NCBI RefSeq assembly: GCF_040869045.1
Contig: NC_090323.1
Span: 271,068,392-271,132,391 of the forward strand
DNA: 64,000 nt
Source of the DNA: Eurosta solidaginis
Lineage: Eukaryota > Arthropoda > Insecta > Diptera > Tephritidae
Direction of reading: 5' to 3'
In this document: positions 33,835-45,431 of the stretch, piece after piece
Layout of the letters: every line of letters starts with the position of its first letter
How positions within the stretch are numbered: the first letter of the stretch is position 1
Notes under the pieces: model-generated
What the model saw: the letters and a program-made list of their open reading frames with translations, nothing else
Told to the model about the DNA's origin: nothing
The model's database searches: none
Translations under genes and position numbers: made by a program

Positions 33835-34580
33835 CAGACATTAATATCAGAGGTATAAAGCCTTTCGTGAATAAATGTACAAGACTTTCCTCGCTCAAAA
33901 TAATTAGTACGAAGGGTGTTTTCTCCATACAAAGTGTAGCATTTATTTTTTTTATGGAAGAATATCTAAACTTCCTTTAGAAAACATTTTTCAAAAATCA
34001 GCGCGAATTTGAGAGCCCTATAACTTGTACTTTGCAAAACTTGCAACTGCTCTTTTTCTGATCGCTCCTGTATGTGAAAATGTAAATTTGTATAAGCCCT
34101 AGGTTTATAAATTATGACTAAGAAATACTTTAAGCATGGCTTGCGAAATAATGATGAATCAGCAGCATGATTACAAGACGCAAGCCCAAAGCTACATTCT
34201 TCTTGGTCGATTGCATAAGAAAAATTAGATCTAAGAAATATAACAATAACTGGAAGTCATAACCCGACTGAATGAAGAGACTAGGCAAAGCAAAAATAAT
34301 TGTTGTAGTGAACGCAACTTTTTGCGAAAAGTTGCTGATGCCCGGAAATCGTTTGCTCCCCATTTATTTTATCAATGCAAATATATTTATCTTTTGTCCT
34401 GGTATTTCATAAACCTTATATTAACCTCATTTAAAATTTCCTTTAGACCTAAATTATATTTATAAAATTAAATGCAACACATTTCTTGTGCGACTACAAA
34501 TAACACAACAATCCCCCTCTTTTTAATTAGTAATTAAAAAATAACATTTTTTACATAGTAAGATATACTACAAACGTACA
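33835..34580. other. No supported gene
   Basis: AT-rich sequence; nothing recognised. Confidence 0.5.
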
Positions 34581-35935
34581 TCTATCTATATATGAAATAT
34601 TAAAATAAACAAAAAATTATCATTCACTAATCTCTGATTGTTTACTAGTGGCCAAATACAAAAAATATTGTATATTTATAAAAAATTGTCCGATGATTCA
34701 TCAGCAAAGCGAAAGAAAAACACGGCAACCCCTCAAATTACAAATTAAAAGATACGAATTGAGCGATAGCCAAAAATCGCAAAAAAAAAAACAACAAATA
34801 AAATAAAATTGTACATCGATGATGAGCGGTAATCACCATAAGTCAGACGTCAGAATATGTTCACTCTTTTCTTTATTTGATACGATCGATGTACAGTGAT
34901 TCAGTAAAAACTATATATGATAGAAATGTAAGAAATGGGCCCGTATCGTCTGTTACGATTCGTATCGAAATCCATTCTTCACTCAATTTATAAATATGAA
35001 ACTGCCAAACTATCAATACAAATTATGATAAATTATAAATTCAACTAGTACGCGAAGTGCCTAGTTCACAAATGTCGTTATTAGGACTCACGATTTCAGA
35101 GCTATTTTCATTTAATGTTTAAGTGAAAACTTGATTTCATTGCGAATCGTAACACACGATACGGGCCTTGCTTTTAAACTATTTTTTCTGACAAACCGTA
35201 GAAGTTGATCAAGTTTGTTTAAAGTCAAAATCCTGTCCAGAAAGATGATCAATATTACCAAAAACTCAGCTTGGGAATTCGATCGAAGAAGACATATCAG
35301 GTGATAATTAAAAAAAAAAAAAAAATTGCATTATCTATCATCTAACAACGAATTTCTATTCGGTTTTTCGCTGTATCTACATATCTTGTAAAATAAAGTC
35401 GTTTAAGGTCAATTTATTGTGATAACTCCACACAGAAAGCTGATTTAAAAACGATTTTTTGCATTTTAAAGCTTAGCTATGTGAGATGCTTAATTTTGAT
35501 ATATGTAATGTGAAGGAATCTATAATAGGGGCTTGAAAAATGTTATAAAAAATTATAAAATTGTAATTTACAAGCTATAAATCAATAAAAAATCAGCCGA
35601 TTGCAATATTTCTTACTGGTATAAACAAAATAGTTGATTTATTTGTAATATAATCAAAATCTTCAGCTCGAATCAAAATTGTTCAAACAAAAATGACATT
35701 TTATCAAAAAAATCAGTTTGTTCGTGTGCTCGCCATCAACCATTCGTTCATAAATGCGTTCAGCTACAGAAAAAGACGTATTGAAAGAAAAAGAAGGAGA
35801 GGGGAAAAAGACGTAGAGAGAAAGGTAGACCGAAAAGCAAATAAAAGGGAGAGGGGAAATACGAGATAACAACTTCTTAAAAGTCATGTAGATAAACCAA
35901 AGGCAGGGCAGAACGACGTCTGCCGGCTCGGCTAG
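34581..35935 (+). mobile_element. Non-autonomous Helitron
   Basis: Starts with TCTATCTATATATGAA right after an A and ends GCCGGCTCGGCTAG right before a T, the A/T insertion site, TC start and CTAG (CTRR) end of Helitrons, without target duplication. The GC-rich 3' end can form a small hairpin (GCCGGCTCGGC). A purine-rich tract lies about 70-170 bases from the end. No Rep/helicase frame is present. Confidence 0.7.
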
Positions 35936-36112
35936 TTAAAGATAAAATAAATATTATTTCAGTTAAAACAAATTTAATGTTCAAGTTTAACGGCCAGTTT
36001 GGAAAAGATTTGTATAGTTTGTCTGAAATCGGCAGTTGAAATCATCCGGTTTAAAAAAGAAAAAAATTGCAACCTTCAGCGTTGAAAAACGTAAAGTTTT
36101 TGGGTTACTAAT

Positions 36113-36430
36113 GGCGGCCACCGTGGTGTGATGGTAGCGTGCTCCGCTCACCACACCGAATGCCCTGGGTTCACACCCCGTGCAAAGCAACATCAAAATT
36201 TTAGAAATAAGGTTTTTCAATTAGAAGACAATTTTTCTAAGAGGGGCCGCTCTCGGCAGTGTTTCTCTCTCTCAGTGAAAAACTGCCTCGCGGAAGCCTT
36301 TCGGTGTCGGCATAAAACAGCAGCCAATTTGCAGGAAAACTTAAAAAGGAGCACGACGCAAATTGGAAGAGAAGCTCGGCCTAAAATCTCTTCGGAAGTT
36401 ATCGCGCCTTACATTTATTATTATTTTTTT
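36113..36430 (+). mobile_element. tRNA-derived SINE
   Basis: GGCGGCCACCGTGGTGTGATG head, B-box-like GGGTTCACACCCCG, body with a deletion in the middle, and GAAGTTATCGCGCCTTACAT before a TTATTATT tail. Confidence 0.9.
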
Positions 36431-38039
36431 AATGGGAAATAAATAGTAAAATTCTTTACTTTCGTAGGAAACAGATTCCCGCTTCTATGTGATAAACTTA
36501 GATGACTTCTTGAGTTTCGCTTGTAGAAAAAAACTAAAAATTTGAGCAATAACTAGTAAAATTCTCCCACCGTCACTTTGGGATATCCCAACTGTCAAAT
36601 CGCTTTTCCTAATTACATACACCTAATATACATACTACATGCATAGGAACCAGCCTCAGAAAGAGTAAAACCAAACGAATTATGTTTTGTTTACTTTGGC
36701 TGTTACGTTTTTTGTTTTTTTTTTTTAATTTAAAAAAAAAAAAAACTTGAGGCTACACACTAAATTATTTTTAGATTTTATGCTCTACAAACAGCATTTG
36801 ATGGTATTTTTATTTGATAAATTGGCACTATGCAATCAATAAATTATTATTAATTAATATTATATAACTATGTAACATAAAGTATATTTCTCAAAAGAGT
36901 TCTCTTCATAGTGTCGATGAGGAAATCATGGACTTGCAATTACGTCTCTAATAAACAAAAGTTTTAGTACCTAAAATGCATCCCCCTACTTTGACGAAGT
37001 AACAAAATAAAACGGCCTACTTACTGGCTTGTCTTCACCCAGTTGGCAATCAATTCACTCTAAGTAACTTGAATTCAAGGACTACAAATAAGGTTTTTGC
37101 TTGTAGGAACATGCTTCTATAGTTACTTACACGTATTTATGACATTTATATACCTACATATGTCATATATCTGAGTTTATAACGCATAGTCAAGGCTTAA
37201 TTTAATAGATAGTGTACACAACATAAAAAAATTACCACATTGTTTTCATTGACATCCACACTCCATGGCAATCGATGCCAGACTACAGAATTGACCAAAT
37301 AATCTGCTCATAATGTGGCATATTTTGCTGGAGATAACCATCAGCAAACAACTTCAATACAAATATTTCTTAATTAACCCCCTTTATGCGGAATACAAAA
37401 TATTCTCAAACAAAATCCTTGCATACTCGTAGTCATTTTCGTATTTGGAAAAACAGGGTGCTCCGTAATGAGTGTAAGCTCAACACACTGAAAGTTGTCC
37501 TTTCATAGGCTGAATTGAGAAATTCTAGGCCAAAAAACATTCACGCTTTCCCGTGTTTTCAGGAAATTTTGATTAGTGTAGATGTAGATAAAGCAAAACT
37601 ATATAAAACCTTATGAACTTGGGTCTTTCACTTAAACTAAGATGATAAAATGTTCTGGCATAGACGAAAGTGGGAAGATTAAACCCAAGGCAACTTTAAC
37701 AGTAAAAAAAGTATCTGGTTCAAAAAGTACCAGTTTTTAAAAAGTACTGTTCAAAAAAGTACCCGAACCTGAAATGTTCCCGGTTCTGAAGAATAAGAAG
37801 AAAAATAAAAAGAATAAAGAAGCCAATAATTGAATATTGAGAGAAGAAGGTAAGTGGGGATCACTTTTAACCAATTTTCAGGCAGGAAAAATTATTGTTG
37901 AAAATTTCAAAATGCGACGCATTTCACCACACTAATTTCGTTTCGAAGCACCCAATACATTTGCGTCGGTCGTACTGTAACAAAGTTACATCAACCCAGC
38001 AGTAAAACAGCATCTCGGATGCTGTTAGGGAAACGTTGG
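36431..38039. other. No supported gene
   Basis: AT-rich, with an A/T homopolymer palindrome near 36715-36745. Nothing recognised. Confidence 0.5.
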
Positions 38040-38225
38040 AATAACACCCTCTTTTTTTTGAAAAGGCTCTATCTAAGCTTAAATTCGATACGTTTTGGCG
38101 TTTATGAAAAAAGTCTGAACTAGGCGTTCTGCAGCCGAATTCTGTAATATGGCGTTTTCGAAAAAATTTTTTAAATAGGATGTTTTTGAAAAATATTCTC
38201 AGATAGAAAGGGTGATATTCTAGTG
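38040..38225 (+). repeat. GGCGTTTTTGAAAAA-type repeat
   Basis: Units such as TTTTGGCGTTTATGAAAAAA, AATATGGCGTTTTCGAAAAA and AGGATGTTTTTGAAAAATAT, followed by AAAGGGTGATATTC as at 21600. Confidence 0.55.
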
Positions 38226-38983
38226 GTCGAAAAGACTCCAATATATGCAGATTTGATTGCAGAAAACACGAATACCTAGCTTACGAATGAAGAACACTAC
38301 ATATCATCTTTGCTCCACCATCGCCCGATTTCAATAAGATTTAATACATTTTCAACTGCCAATGGGCTTTCTCGTACAAGTTTTCTAGTTGTGTGTCACG
38401 TGAGGAAGTCATTTTTACTGCTGGGTATAGTCAAAATGCATATCTATATGTGTAAAGATACATACCAACACGTACAAATCCTTTACTATTAACGCTTAAT
38501 ACTTATCTATCGTTTGCTAGAAATAAAATGGAGGGGGCGCCAATGTTTTCAAAGCAAAAGCCTTTGATTGATTTGTGGCATTATGCCGAGGCGTTTACAG
38601 TGCAAACAAAGTCAGTTAGTTACTTCAACAATGCATTCAACTTTTATTTACTCAAATTACAAACCATGAATGCTTTTAGATATTGATATTTTGGCCACAT
38701 AAGGAGGATTTATTTAGCTATAGCCATTATTGGACCGTATCGGAAACAAAGGTTTTGCGTATACCTCAAAATTTAAATTCTTTTACAAGGCAGTTGCGGG
38801 AGGGGGATTTCCTAATAAAACCAAAACTAATATATTTGTTTTGTATGTCGACACACTTTTTTGTTAAAATACTTAAGTTAGGTTTGCACTATAAATAATT
38901 ATTATAATGAATATTATATGAAATAATAAACATTTGGCGATCAATCCGTTTTTTACTATGGCTACATACATACATAGGTTTAA
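38226..38983. other. No supported gene
   Basis: AT-rich; nothing recognised. Confidence 0.5.
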
Positions 38984-39038
38984 AGGGCCAATTAAACTTC
39001 CTTATCTGGTTATGGATAAGTCACCATTAATTGGCCCT
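38984..39038. repeat. 55-bp imperfect palindrome
   Basis: AGGGCCAATTAAACTTCC...TTATC pairs with GATAA...ACCATTAATTGGCCCT around an 8-base loop. It may be a minimal MITE remnant or a hairpin RNA; nothing decides. Confidence 0.45.
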
Positions 39039-39117
39039 GTAGGCAAGAATGCTCGCTATGGGAAATGCGAGGCGTGAAGTGATATTTGTTTTCATATATT
39101 TTAAATAAATAAGTGCT

Positions 39118-39200
39118 AGGCGCGAAAACTTCCGAAGAGATTTTAGGCACAGCATCTCTTCCAATTTGCGTCGTGCTCCTTTAAATTTCCCTGACAAACC
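39118..39200 (-). repeat. SINE 3'-end fragment
   Basis: AGGCGCGAAAACTTCCGAAG followed by TTCCAATTTGCGTCGTGCTC is the reversed 3' end of the SINE family. Confidence 0.85.
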
Positions 39201-40106
39201 TGTTACTTTATATTCTTTGAAGGAGAGTATTGTTTTTTAAACTCTGACCTCTAAGTAGGAAAACTACCCTGCAAACCGTTGCGAAGCAGCTTGTTTGTCC
39301 CCTCCAGCATTTAGGGCATTACGATTACGTCTTCTTTTTGCCCTGGGTACAACAAATAATATGCGCATTATTTGTGATCCCGTGTCGGTATATTACGGTT
39401 TTGATTAGGCAACAGGTTCGACACGTTCTCAGACTTCACCTCATATGGCTTAATTGCCCTGCCTTTGGAAGTTTGGAAATATTCTCTTTACATATGTACA
39501 TATATCAAGGTGTCAATATTGTTCAGCTTTATGAACTTATCTCTATTGTTTCGGTGGACGTCTGCCCATAGGAATTCCTGCATCTACTATCGTCACAGTC
39601 AGAAACTGCTTCGTCGCTCCGTTCATCTTTAATGGAAAACCGGGTAGCGGCATTTTGCTTCTTTTTTAATTTCAGAGTAAAATCGGAGTCTCTTTGTCGC
39701 CATACTTATCAATCATGCAAGCTTAGCAATGGCTTAAGATCCAGATAAAAACTGATGTATGTTTGCGTGGGGTCAAATTAGGGTTAGTACAGTTTTTTGA
39801 ACGTCAAAAATTAGACCAAAACATTGAAAGGAAAAGGGCAAGAAGAATTGTAAACAAAACTATCTTTTTGGGACGTTTATTTTTTAATTAAATAGTAGCA
39901 ATGATCCAAAAGCTAAAGCCAAAACACAGTGTATGTCAAATAGCGGCAATGGCAGGGAGAAAGAAATAATATTCGTATACGTCGTAAACATTTTGCTCAA
40001 CTCTCACACCCGCTCATTGTACCTTTCCCTATATATGTAGAAGATATACCGAATTTAGACTTTTCATAGTAGGGGGCGTTCCACTCTACTTATCTTAACT
40101 TCTATC
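39201..40106. other. No supported gene
   Basis: 39230-39640 is GC-richer than its flanks; I could not identify a product on either strand. Confidence 0.4.
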
Positions 40107-40611
40107 ACAATAACACTTATACTTTGCAACGAATAGCTTGCTTAATAACCAAACTGATTGATATCTCAAATGAAAACTTTCAAAATAATACTGCTATGGC
40201 TCGCTAGATAGCGTATTAATCGAAACTGCTTGATAGCTCAAATCAAACTGAATTCCAGCGCCTCTACATTTGCTGCCTTTTATACTCTCGGATTTCAACG
40301 TTCGCATCTTCTAGGCGCTTCCATTTCCAGAATCTTCTAGTCCATCAGCTCTCAAACTTCTCAGCTGTATACAATTGCACGATTTTATAGCTTCTCTCAT
40401 TGCATACTTTCAGGAGTATCTCAGATATATGCATGTGTTTGTGCATTGACTCTCCGCTGCTCGTATACGTACATGGTACATATGTGTAAACGCAATTATT
40501 GTTTCGTTTATGTAGATACATAATGATTGAATTATTGATGTGAATCCACGTCACTGCTTAGCATCGGCCTAGAGATAGCAGCACCCCTTAGTTTTGCTAA
40601 TATTCGTAACA
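40107..40611 (-). repeat. 3' LTR, truncated
   Basis: Matches the first ~505 bases (in element orientation) of the 5' LTR, but the last ~125 bases are missing; similarity stops at CACAATAACACTTATAC. Differences from the 5' LTR include a 4-base indel (GAAAACTTTC versus GAAAACTGACTTTC). Confidence 0.9.
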
Positions 40612-40624
40612 CTGCGCTCCACCT
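40612..40624 (-). promoter_or_regulatory. Polypurine tract
   Basis: AGGTGGAGCGCAG directly precedes the 3' LTR on the - strand, the usual position of the plus-strand primer. Confidence 0.6.
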
Positions 40625-40628
40625 AAGT

Positions 40629-41552
40629 CTAATCATCCCGATCAGACAAATCTCTCGATCTAAACGCTGCTAGCATCGCCAAATGTACCACTCTTCTATT
40701 TCGTGATTTCCCAATTGCTTGTATGCGGTAGATGACATCACTGATCGTCTTCACAACTCTGTACGGGCCTTCCCAACTGCACCGATATTTGGATGGAACA
40801 CCTTTCCGCCGGTGAGGGTTGTATAGCAGTACCAAATCTCCCTCCCGGAAGCCTTCCAAATTATTTTCTTTGTCGTACCTGTGTTTCATCTTACTACTCA
40901 TTATCCTGGATCGTTCCCTCGCACTCTGTTGCTTGGCCAATAAACTACTTCGTAGAGCTTGCGCTTGACGCATTGGCTTCGCATAATCAGTATCGTTCCC
41001 ACGTTTCACAACAGTAGTGCGCTCCGGCTTGAAACTACCCTCGCATTCTTTCTCGGAAATTCGTTGCTTCATTTTCGTGCGTCCATTAGGTTTTGTCAAT
41101 GCCAGTGTTTCTCTCGCAGGTACTTTTAGTTTTGCTTTATTTGGCCCATTCGATCTATCAACCTTTGCCTTTGACTTCCGTGGTTTTTGTCGAGTCTTCT
41201 CCACCAGTACACGTTTACTACTGAATCCTTTCTGCAAACTGAATTTAAGTGGTATATCCTGGTTCTTATAACGCATCACCCTTTTCTGCATATCGATCTT
41301 TATGTCATAGTCAACTAAGAAATCCACTCCCAATATGACTTCATCAACGATCTCTGCCACAACGAATTTGTGTAGAACCATGACCTCCCCAATTAAGACT
41401 TCACATACCACTTCTCCCTGGACTTGGTTATACTCGCCAGTAATCGTACGCAATCTTTCTCCAGGTAATGGCTTTACTTTCCTGTTGACAAAATCAGATC
41501 GGATCAAGCAATGAGATGCGCCCGTATCAACAGTCAGTACACGCTCCTTGCC
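40629..41552 (-). CDS. Protease joined to integrase C-terminal tail
   Basis: One uninterrupted frame of about 300 codons. It opens at 41552 and has the aspartic protease active site DTGAS at 41528-41514, followed by EVILGVDFLVDYDIKID, the second conserved protease block (ILGxDFL). After a Lys/Arg-rich linker the frame passes directly into an integrase C-terminal tail: MKHRYDKENNLEGFREGDLV, then CSWEGPYRVVKTISDVIYRI and VVHLAMLAAFRSR. Everything between (reverse transcriptase, RNase H, zinc-binding and DDE core of integrase) is absent. The frame overlaps the end of gag in the -1 relation, so it may be expressed by frameshifting or the offset may be a small duplication (AAGGCAAGG). It stops five bases before the polypurine tract. 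Confidence 0.85.
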   Translation of the reverse strand, partial: GKERVLTVDTGASHCLIRSDFVNRKVKPLPGERLRTITGEYNQVQGEVVCEVLIGEVMVLHKFVVAEIVDEVILGVDFLVDYDIKIDMQKRVMRYKNQDIPLKFSLQKGFSSKRVLVEKTRQKPRKSKAKVDRSNGPNKAKLKVPARETLALTKPNGRTKMKQRISEKECEGSFKPERTTVVKRGNDTDYAKPMRQAQALRSSLLAKQQSARERSRIMSSKMKHRYDKENNLEGFREGDLVLLYNPHRRKGVPSKYRCSWEGPYRVVKTISDVIYRIQAIGKSRNRRVVHLAMLAAFRSRDLSDRDD

Positions 41553-42903
41553 TTACCTTTGACGGTAAGACTGCTCGATTTCCTTCCAGTTTGCGAGATA
41601 GGTATCACACGATATTCAATAGCTGGGGCAAGTTCTCGATCTTTACATTTGACTCGCTCTTGTTTATCTCCTCCAGCATTGCGTTTCCGACCAGCCAAGT
41701 TGGAACTATCATGACCGGTGCTGCGATGACGTGCAATGTGACCTGGGTTACCGCACTTGAAACACTTCATAGCTCCGGCATTGTTTTGTTGTAATCCCTT
41801 CAGTGCTTCCAAAATTGTGTCTACCCAATCTGGTCTTTCCACTTCCACGCGATGAGCTTTGTATGCGGGCTTACTCAAAAGTGACGCTGTTTCCTCAGTC
41901 AGTGCATGGGATACCGTTTCAGCAAATTTTGGCTTTGGGTTCGCGTATGTGGCTCGCTTCGTTTCGACGTCCCGTATGCCGTTAATAAAGCTCTGAATCT
42001 TTACCCTTTCAGTGTGTTCCACGGGTGCGTCCGCATTTGCAAGATGAGCCAATCTTTCAACATCCGAAGCAAACTCCTGTAATGTCTCATTTGCTTTTTG
42101 GTAACGGTTTTGCAACTCAATTTGGTATATCTGTTATCTATGCTCGCGTCTCTCGACAGCGGCCATCAATGCTTCATAGTTTTTCCACTCTCCCTCGGGA
42201 ATCGTCTGTAGGATTTCGGCTGCTGGCCCCTTCAATGCTACGAATAGAGCAGCAACTTTATCTTCAGCATTCCAGTTGTTCACTGCTGACGTCTTCTCAA
42301 ATTGAAGCTTGAATACCTCGAAAGGAACAGAGCCGTCAAAAGATGGAGTTTTTACCTTCGGATTGCTCGCTGGGACAGCTGGGCGATTTAGTTGTAACTG
42401 TTGCATAAGACCTTTCAACGCTTCTATCTCGGCATCAATTTTGTCCTCGAGTTGTAAAATTTTTGCGTCCTGCTCTTCCAGTTTCGCAAAGAGCTGCGAT
42501 GATACCTGTCCGGAATTTTTGTCGACATTCCAGATATACGTGCCTCTTGCGCTTCCAGTTGAGATGACATATATGTCTTCTGTTCTTCCAATTGAAATGA
42601 CATTTGCGACGCCATTTCTGAAATGGGTGCCTCCTGTGACTCCAGCTGAGATGCCATTGTCGATGTTTGTACAGATATTGTGCTCGTCACTGTCTGCGGT
42701 GTTTCGTTTTTTTCTTCCATTTTTGTTGTTGTTTTGTCGCTATCATAATGAAAGACATACTCCTCAGCATTGTAGATTTCTTCAAATACCATAGCTACAC
42801 TTAGTCGTATTTGTAGCTGGGATTTATCGCCAGAAGTAGCCAATCCACGGACTTCCAACTCCTCCTTCAGTTGCTGGATCGTCAATTTACTCAACTTTGC
42901 CAT
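41534..42903 (-). pseudogene. gag of the RT-less gypsy-class element
   Basis: Gag forms the virus-like particle. The ATG at 42903 starts 58 bases after the LTR. The first 30 residues form a SAP-like motif (LTIQQLKEELEVRGLATSG), then Gln/Glu-rich, coiled-coil-like repeats (EAQEARISGM, SQLEEQK-type). The middle has KTPSFDGSVPFEVFKLQFEK and AALFVALKGPAAEILQ, the conserved capsid region of gypsy Gags. A CCHC knuckle (CFKCGNPGHIARH, with the last Cys replaced) lies near 41740-41770. Breaks: a one-base frameshift near 42530 and a TAA at 42134-42136. The frame ends TGA just after the protease frame has opened. Confidence 0.85.
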
Positions 42904-42948
42904 GTCCCAGTTGTATTCCCAATCTTCGGAACTTATTCAACAATTCCT

Positions 42949-42960
42949 CTTCTGACACCA
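42949..42960 (-). promoter_or_regulatory. Primer binding site, tRNA-Leu type
   Basis: On the - strand TGGTGTCAGAAG lies two bases after the 5' LTR. This is complementary to the 3' end of insect tRNA-Leu (…CTTCTGACACCA), as recalled, and would prime minus-strand synthesis. Confidence 0.7.
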
Positions 42961-42962
42961 AT

Positions 42963-43594
42963 TGTAACGATTTTACTTGCAAATCCTCTTATTTGCCCTT
43001 CTGATAAGTTCGAATCACTAAACTGTTGAATAAATAACTCCAATATTGAATAATGGAAAAATGGCCTTTATTAAAGTACTTCACAATAACACTTATACTT
43101 TTCAACGAATAGCTTGCTTAATAACCAAACTGATTGATAGCTCAAATGAAAACTGACTTTCAAAATAATACTGCTATGGCTCGCTAGATAGCGTATTAAT
43201 CGAAACTGCTTGATAGCTCAAATCAAACTGAATTCCAGCGCCTCTACATTTGCTGCCTTTTATACTCTCGGATTTCAACGTTCGCATCTTCTAGGCGCTT
43301 CCATTTCCAGAATCTTCTAGTCCATCAGCTCTCAAACTTCTCAGCTGTAACTACAATTGCACGATTTTATAGCTTCTCTCATTGCATACTTTCAGGAGTA
43401 TCTCAGATATATGCATGTGTTTGTGCATTGACTCTCCGCTGCTCGTATACGTACATGGTACATATGTGTAGACGCAATTATTGTTTCGTTTATGTAGATA
43501 CATAATGATTGAATTATTGATGTCAATCCACGTCACTGCTTAGCATCGGCCTAGAGATAGCAAGCACCCCTTAGTTTTGCTAATATTCGTAACA
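42963..43594 (-). repeat. 5' LTR (632 bp)
   Basis: Begins TGTTACGAATATTAGC on the - strand and ends AAAATCGTTACA, i.e. TG...CA. It matches 40107-40611 and the solo LTR at 54039-55722. ATAT follows the outer end, the same target seen duplicated at the solo LTR. Confidence 0.92.
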
Positions 43595-44210
43595 ATATAT
43601 ATATAAATTAGCGGTACCCGACAGATGATGTTCTGGATCACCCTGGTCCACATTTTGGTCGATATCTCGAAAAGGCCTTCACATATACAACTAAGGGCTA
43701 CTCCCTTTTAAAACCCTCATTAATACCTTTAATTTGATACTCATATCGTACAAACACATTCTAGAGTCATACTCAGTGTAGGTGAAATTCAAATTTTTTA
43801 AAAAGAGGTATGGCATCGCCCACTTCTGACAAAAACAATTTTACAAATATTATTGGTCATAAATCGAGGGTTCATTCTTCTACGTTTCGGGTGCGATAAC
43901 TGAAAGAAGAATTTGCCAATCGTGAAAAACTCGGTACATTTACTTTATTTGTAAAAAGGACTATTTCTAATAAAAGTGGGCAAAATCGATCAATAAGCAC
44001 CCGCACTAGGGCATATCAATAAGAAAAAGTTGAAAATGTACTCCCTGGTTAGAATACTTACTTCGTGGAGATTTCAAAAAGTGAAACAAATTAAAAAATT
44101 TTTAATTCGGTACTTTGTGTCAAAAAATTTAAACTTCATGTACTATACGATAAAGCTCTCAGCTGTGTATTTAACGTTTGGTTACACCCGAACCCCGGCC
44201 CCTTAAGTTA
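43595..44210 (-). repeat. mini-me-like repeat fragment with one satellite unit
   Basis: On the - strand it has the head-like GGTTACACCCG (palindromic hairpin half) near 44200, one copy of the 130-bp unit at 43640-43770, and the block after it that matches 28110-28170. The LTR element was inserted at its 43595 side. Confidence 0.78.
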
Positions 44211-44239
44211 GAATTTTGTAAGATTAATATTTAAACGAA

Positions 44240-44745
44240 CACACGTAGCAAATATTCAACTTTAGAAGTTTTTTTGGACCTAGGTTAATTGCTGCCTTGA
44301 CCTCGGGAGCGCAAAACACGAACACTGAAAGTGCTCAACCGTTTCTTCCTCCTCTGGCGCCAGAAGGCGTCAGGGCAGTTAGTTAGCCCATCGTAAGCCT
44401 CAAGGATTCCCTCTTTATTGATATGAGCAACTTTGTGAGTCGAATACCGTTGCATTTGCACATGATCTTAGACATTTTTCGGCGCCGAGGTTCTACCCAC
44501 GCCTTTCCTGCTTGATGGATGACATGCAACTCATGTTTCCTCTTGATTTCCTCCAAAAGGATTGAGAAGTTTACCGTCGATTCCTCGAGTGCTGCATCAA
44601 CTTAGCCGCCTTTTTGTTACCTTCTATCGCTTTATGACCGGGAATCCAATGTAGATATATGGTTCGGCCTAAGCGTAGTATAATGGGACTTTGGCCAATT
44701 TTTCCTCAAGCCAAACCGAGTATTTTCTAAGGTGATGTTTATTGG
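44240..44745 (-). pseudogene. Relic of LINE RNase H region
   Basis: On the - strand broken frames show GFPVIK/WIPGHKAIEGNKKAAK-type RNase H end, then ESTVNFSI and HELHVIHQAGKAWVEPRR. These match the RNase H and tail of R1/I-type LINE ORF2. Several stops and shifts; no other domain. Confidence 0.55.
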
Positions 44746-45428
44746 AACGTTCTTCGTTATAACTTGTCAAATTTGGTTTGGAGTCAAATTAGCAAACAAT
44801 TGACACAAGTTTTAGAAAAGGCCGCTTTTCATATTTTTTAAATACACTTTTTTAACTTACTTTTTTAAACAATAAAAATTAAATTGTTGAGGTGAAAATA
44901 TTTAGAAATTTACTACACATAACATAACTGCCAGACCACTGCTTCCCTTTGCTTTTGTGAGTGTTTTAATTGTGGCAAATCAATGAATTTGTGCGAATGT
45001 GATGCATACAATTTCTTTGGCTCCAGTCAGTCGGGCGCCCTTGCTGCGGACACGACCATCAAATGTAACAATTTCATCGCCAGCAATCTCGCAATCTCTC
45101 TAACGTCTGCCAAGTCCATAAAGTTCGAATCGAATGCATGAGGATTGAGTAGTTTGTGAATAAACTCCCGGGCCAACGCTAAACGGAACAATAAATCGCA
45201 TTGGATGTGCATACATTCTATGTATATCTGAACTTACTTAAACATATATGTATGTATGTACGTGCAACAACAGTACAAATGCATAAATAGATGCGTTGGA
45301 AAGTGCTACTACGCACTTGAAAGATTTCCTATTCGTTCTTCCGAGACAACACCCACAACGACGTAGAAGACAGTGCAAGGCCTTGCGATAATGTTACACA
45401 CACATAAATGAATATACTGATATACTAC
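44746..45428. other. No supported gene
   Basis: AT-rich then a unique-looking, less AT-rich patch at 45000-45220 without identifiable coding. Confidence 0.4.
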
Positions 45429-45431
45429 TAA

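Larger units (their letters stand above)
40107..43594 (-). mobile_element. Gypsy-class LTR retrotransposon lacking RT, RNase H and integrase core
   Basis: On the - strand the order is LTR (43594-42963), tRNA-Leu-type primer site, gag, protease fused to the integrase tail, polypurine tract, and an incomplete LTR (40611-40107). The outer side of the 5' LTR abuts a reverse mini-me-like repeat at an ATATAT site. The whole polymerase and integrase catalytic portion is missing, so mobility would need proteins from a relative. The two LTRs differ at about seven positions over 505 shared bases, which suggests a fairly recent insertion. A solo LTR of the family lies at 54039-55722. Confidence 0.9.

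Noticed and set aside
36128..36442. 104-codon frame on the + strand
   Set aside because: It is the SINE read in one frame.
39230..39640. Possible transposase remnant on the - strand
   Set aside because: Broken frames gave no clear motif; resemblance was too vague to name a family.
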